From assembly GCA_019162915.1 (NCBI GenBank), contig JAFLKZ010000013.1:11762-27959 (forward strand): a stretch of DNA of 16,198 bases. The letters are read 5' to 3'. Source of the stretch: Campylobacteraceae bacterium (lineage in GTDB: Bacteria; Campylobacterota; Campylobacteria; Campylobacterales; Sulfurospirillaceae). Each line of letters opens with the position of its first letter. Positions within the stretch are counted from its first letter, which is position 1. The position numbers and the translations under genes are program-made. Below the pieces are notes generated by a model. The model had not been told where the DNA came from. It did no database searches and saw nothing but the letters and a program-made list of their open reading frames with translations. This document shows positions 14,235-16,198 of this stretch, one piece after another.

Positions 14235-15494
14235 TCAATGCTCTAAAAAGGCATTTTTACCTATACGTTTAAATGGAAGTAATATATATTCCAATACCGT
14301 ACGCTTTCCTGTGATAATATGAATGCTAGCTTCCATTCCTGGCATAATTGGCAAATTTTGTCCCAAATTATCTTTAAACGACTTTACTTTAATCGCATAA
14401 AAAACTTCACCTTTTTGATTTGTAAAACTATCAGGGCTTATAGAGACAAGTTCTCCTTCTATCATTCCGTACTTGACGTACTCATATGCTGTTATCTCAA
14501 TATTGGCTTTTTGCCCTATCCATATTCTACCTCTATCTGAAGCTTTAATATTTGCTTCTATCATAAATCCCTCTTCAAGAGGTGTAATTTCTGCTACCTT
14601 ATCGCCTGGCTTTATGGTTCCACCCATCGTATGAAAATAAAGAACATTCACAATTCCATTGACAGGAGAAGTAATAACCAATCTTTTTGTTCTATCAACA
14701 CTTGCTTCACTTTGCTGTAGCAGTTGACTCAGCTTTAATCTGACATCTTTAAGTTCATTAAGTTGCTTTGATTTTATATCGGAACGAATTGAGCCTAACT
14801 CAAAAATGGCTTCTTTATACTTACCTTGCATGCTTGGAATTTTATTTTTTACTTCATCAATCTGTGTTATAAGATTTTGTTTTTTACTCATTTCAAATAG
14901 ATACTCTTTACGAGATCCCGCACCTGATTTCATCAATTGTTCATTAATATTGACATTTTCTTTTGCCATTTCAAGTTCTAGTTGAAGATTCTTTTCTCTA
15001 GCCTCTAACTCTTTAATCTCATACTGTTTTTGTTCTGCTTTTTGTATAACAGCATTAATCCTCTCAGAGCTATTGAGTTTTTCACTATAAAATATTTGCA
15101 TCTCATTTTCAACTATCTGTGGATATTTCTCAATCAACTCTTTATCAAATGAAAGATTTGTATCTTCTATCAAGCTCATGAGCCTCTCTTCTTTTGCTTG
15201 AAGAGAAACCATATCTAAATCTTTCCCTTTTAAATCTGCAGTAAAAAAAGCTTGACTCAATTTATAGATAGGCTGGTCTGATCGAACAGTATCTCCTTCT
15301 TTTACCAGTATCTCCGCTACGATACCGCCTTCCATATGTTGCAAAATCTTTGCTTGCCCCGAAGGCACTACTTTACCATTCCCCGTAACTGCTTCATCAA
15401 TTTGTGAAAAAGTAGCCCAAATGAAAAAAATTAAAAAGAAAAGACCTATGGGAACTACCGTTAAATAATAATTCCATTTTTTTTCGACAATCAT
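14235..15494 (-). CDS. HlyD-family membrane fusion protein of a type I secretion system
   Basis: Periplasmic adaptor linking an inner-membrane ABC transporter to a TolC-type outer-membrane channel for one-step protein export. 419 residues, the usual size. Visible: one N-terminal membrane helix (about 10-29); first half of the lipoyl-like domain (GNGKVVPSG, 38-46; LQHMEGGIVAEILVKEGDTV, 51-70); a long alpha-helical coiled-coil hairpin (about 85-255) rich in Lys/Glu; the second half of the lipoyl domain (ITSPVNGIVN); beta-barrel segments; and the C-terminal GMEASIHIITGKRTVLEYILLPF typical of type I (HlyD/PrtE) adaptors rather than RND adaptors. The start overlaps the methyltransferase stop by ATGA. 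The ABC transporter, TolC partner and secreted substrate are not in the window and may lie to the right. Confidence 0.92.
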   Translation of the reverse strand: MIVEKKWNYYLTVVPIGLFFLIFFIWATFSQIDEAVTGNGKVVPSGQAKILQHMEGGIVAEILVKEGDTVRSDQPIYKLSQAFFTADLKGKDLDMVSLQAKEERLMSLIEDTNLSFDKELIEKYPQIVENEMQIFYSEKLNSSERINAVIQKAEQKQYEIKELEAREKNLQLELEMAKENVNINEQLMKSGAGSRKEYLFEMSKKQNLITQIDEVKNKIPSMQGKYKEAIFELGSIRSDIKSKQLNELKDVRLKLSQLLQQSEASVDRTKRLVITSPVNGIVNVLYFHTMGGTIKPGDKVAEITPLEEGFMIEANIKASDRGRIWIGQKANIEITAYEYVKYGMIEGELVSISPDSFTNQKGEVFYAIKVKSFKDNLGQNLPIMPGMEASIHIITGKRTVLEYILLPFKRIGKNAFLEH

Positions 15495-16198
15495 ATTTCT
15501 TTTAAACCATTCACTTTCATATCTATACTATTGTGAATACATAGAAGATTTTTAGAGACAATGTTACCAAAAATATTTACATTACACCCAAAAAAGTTCT
15601 CTTTATTAAACAAATAAGGATTGTGCTCATAAATCACATAACCAAATTCTTTAATCGTTTTAATCAACTCAGCACTCTTTTCTACTCTATCATTTTCAAT
15701 ATACATTATAGGATGATGCTTCTGAATTGTCTTCTTAGCCCCAAGTAAAGCTTCTTTTTCCATACCTTCAACATCAATTTTGATAAAATTACATTGTTTT
15801 AACTCAAGTTCATCAATAAGGATAGTCCTCACCTTTCTACTTAGTTTATTCGCATCTGCTCCCATAGAGAGTCCGCCAAAATTGGTTATCTTGTATTGGT
15901 CAAGCTCAGCTACATCGATAAGATTTTTTTTATTACCTACACAGTGATTGAATGTTTCTACATTCAATAAGGCATTTAAAGCAACATTTGCACAAAGCAT
16001 TTGATAAGTTATCCTTTGTGGTTCAAAAGCAAAAATACGACCTGTCTGAGAAGCTAGTTTTGAAAACAAAACTGTAAAAGCACCAATGTTTGCACCCACA
16101 TCAAGGACGACAAATCCTGGTTTAATCAATTGCTCAAAAATCTGCGCTTCATAATACGAAAATTCGCCATAAAGATCTAATGATCTTACTATATACAT
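15491..16198 (-). CDS. FkbM-family SAM-dependent methyltransferase, probably cut by right edge
   Basis: Rossmann-fold methyltransferase of the FkbM family, which O-methylates sugars or other small groups. At least 235 residues are visible. SAM-binding motif I VLDVGANIGAFTVLF (31-45), acidic strand end FAFEPQ (57-61 region), and the family hallmark FIKIDVEGMEKEAL (138-151) are clear. The ATG lies exactly on the window's last three bases and could be an internal Met, so the true start may be outside. It ends in an ATGA overlap with the HlyD adaptor, so the two are co-translated; modification of a secreted or surface component is a reasonable guess. By hand count 15481-15660 has 45 G/C of 180, clearly lower than, for example, 23 of 60 at 9661-9720. 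Confidence 0.85.
   Translation of the reverse strand: MYIVRSLDLYGEFSYYEAQIFEQLIKPGFVVLDVGANIGAFTVLFSKLASQTGRIFAFEPQRITYQMLCANVALNALLNVETFNHCVGNKKNLIDVAELDQYKITNFGGLSMGADANKLSRKVRTILIDELELKQCNFIKIDVEGMEKEALLGAKKTIQKHHPIMYIENDRVEKSAELIKTIKEFGYVIYEHNPYLFNKENFFGCNVNIFGNIVSKNLLCIHNSIDMKVNGLKEI

Noticed and set aside
1..16198. CRISPR arrays, tRNA or rRNA genes, insertion sequences
   Set aside because: I saw no regularly spaced direct repeats, no cloverleaf-like or rRNA sequence and no transposase. The only repeats are the palindrome and the inverted repeats listed.

Overview
The window is AT-rich, densely packed bacterial DNA. Gene content and order point to Campylobacterota. The divergent pair clpB / C-terminal protease, followed by purC-purS-purQ, a membrane SH3 protein and plsC, is the order I remember from Campylobacter jejuni around Cj0509c-Cj0516. 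A Sulfurospirillum-type host is my best guess, but the genus is an inference.

Layout. Positions 1-1900 (minus strand) hold the first 633 codons of clpB, which runs off the left edge. A 233-base divergent regulatory region (1901-2133) contains a good sigma70 promoter for clpB overlapped by an HspR-type (HAIR-like) inverted repeat. It also has two further inverted repeats, a TATAAT box for the protease and a small 5'-UTR hairpin. From 2134 to 7256 runs a tight plus-strand operon: ctpA-like S41 protease, purC, purS, purQ (purine synthesis), a periplasmic/membrane SH3-domain protein, plsC (phospholipid synthesis) and crcB/fluC (fluoride channel). Most of its junctions overlap or are only a few bases apart. 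A 70-base inverted repeat then precedes htpG (Hsp90), which ends at a 15-bp perfect hairpin shared with the convergent minus-strand block.

The minus-strand block reads right to left. A FkbM-type methyltransferase (cut by the right edge) and a HlyD-type type I secretion adaptor overlap by ATGA. Then come a small periplasmic protein of unknown function, a UvrD/Rep-type helicase, an exported rhodanese, and a DUF255/YyaL-like thioredoxin-fold protein that overlaps the rhodanese by ATGA. The secretion/methyltransferase end looks AT-richer than the rest and may be accessory.

The most unusual signal is the 10-base palindrome TTACATGTAA. It occurs seven times, inside genes in three reading frames and between genes, far above what I estimate for chance. 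Two copies form the htpG/yyaL hairpin, and one of these supplies the last two codons and stop of the DUF255 gene. A third sits in the loop of the htpG leader stem.

Two chaperone genes (clpB, htpG) lie within 6 kb of each other. Only clpB shows a recognisable heat-shock operator.
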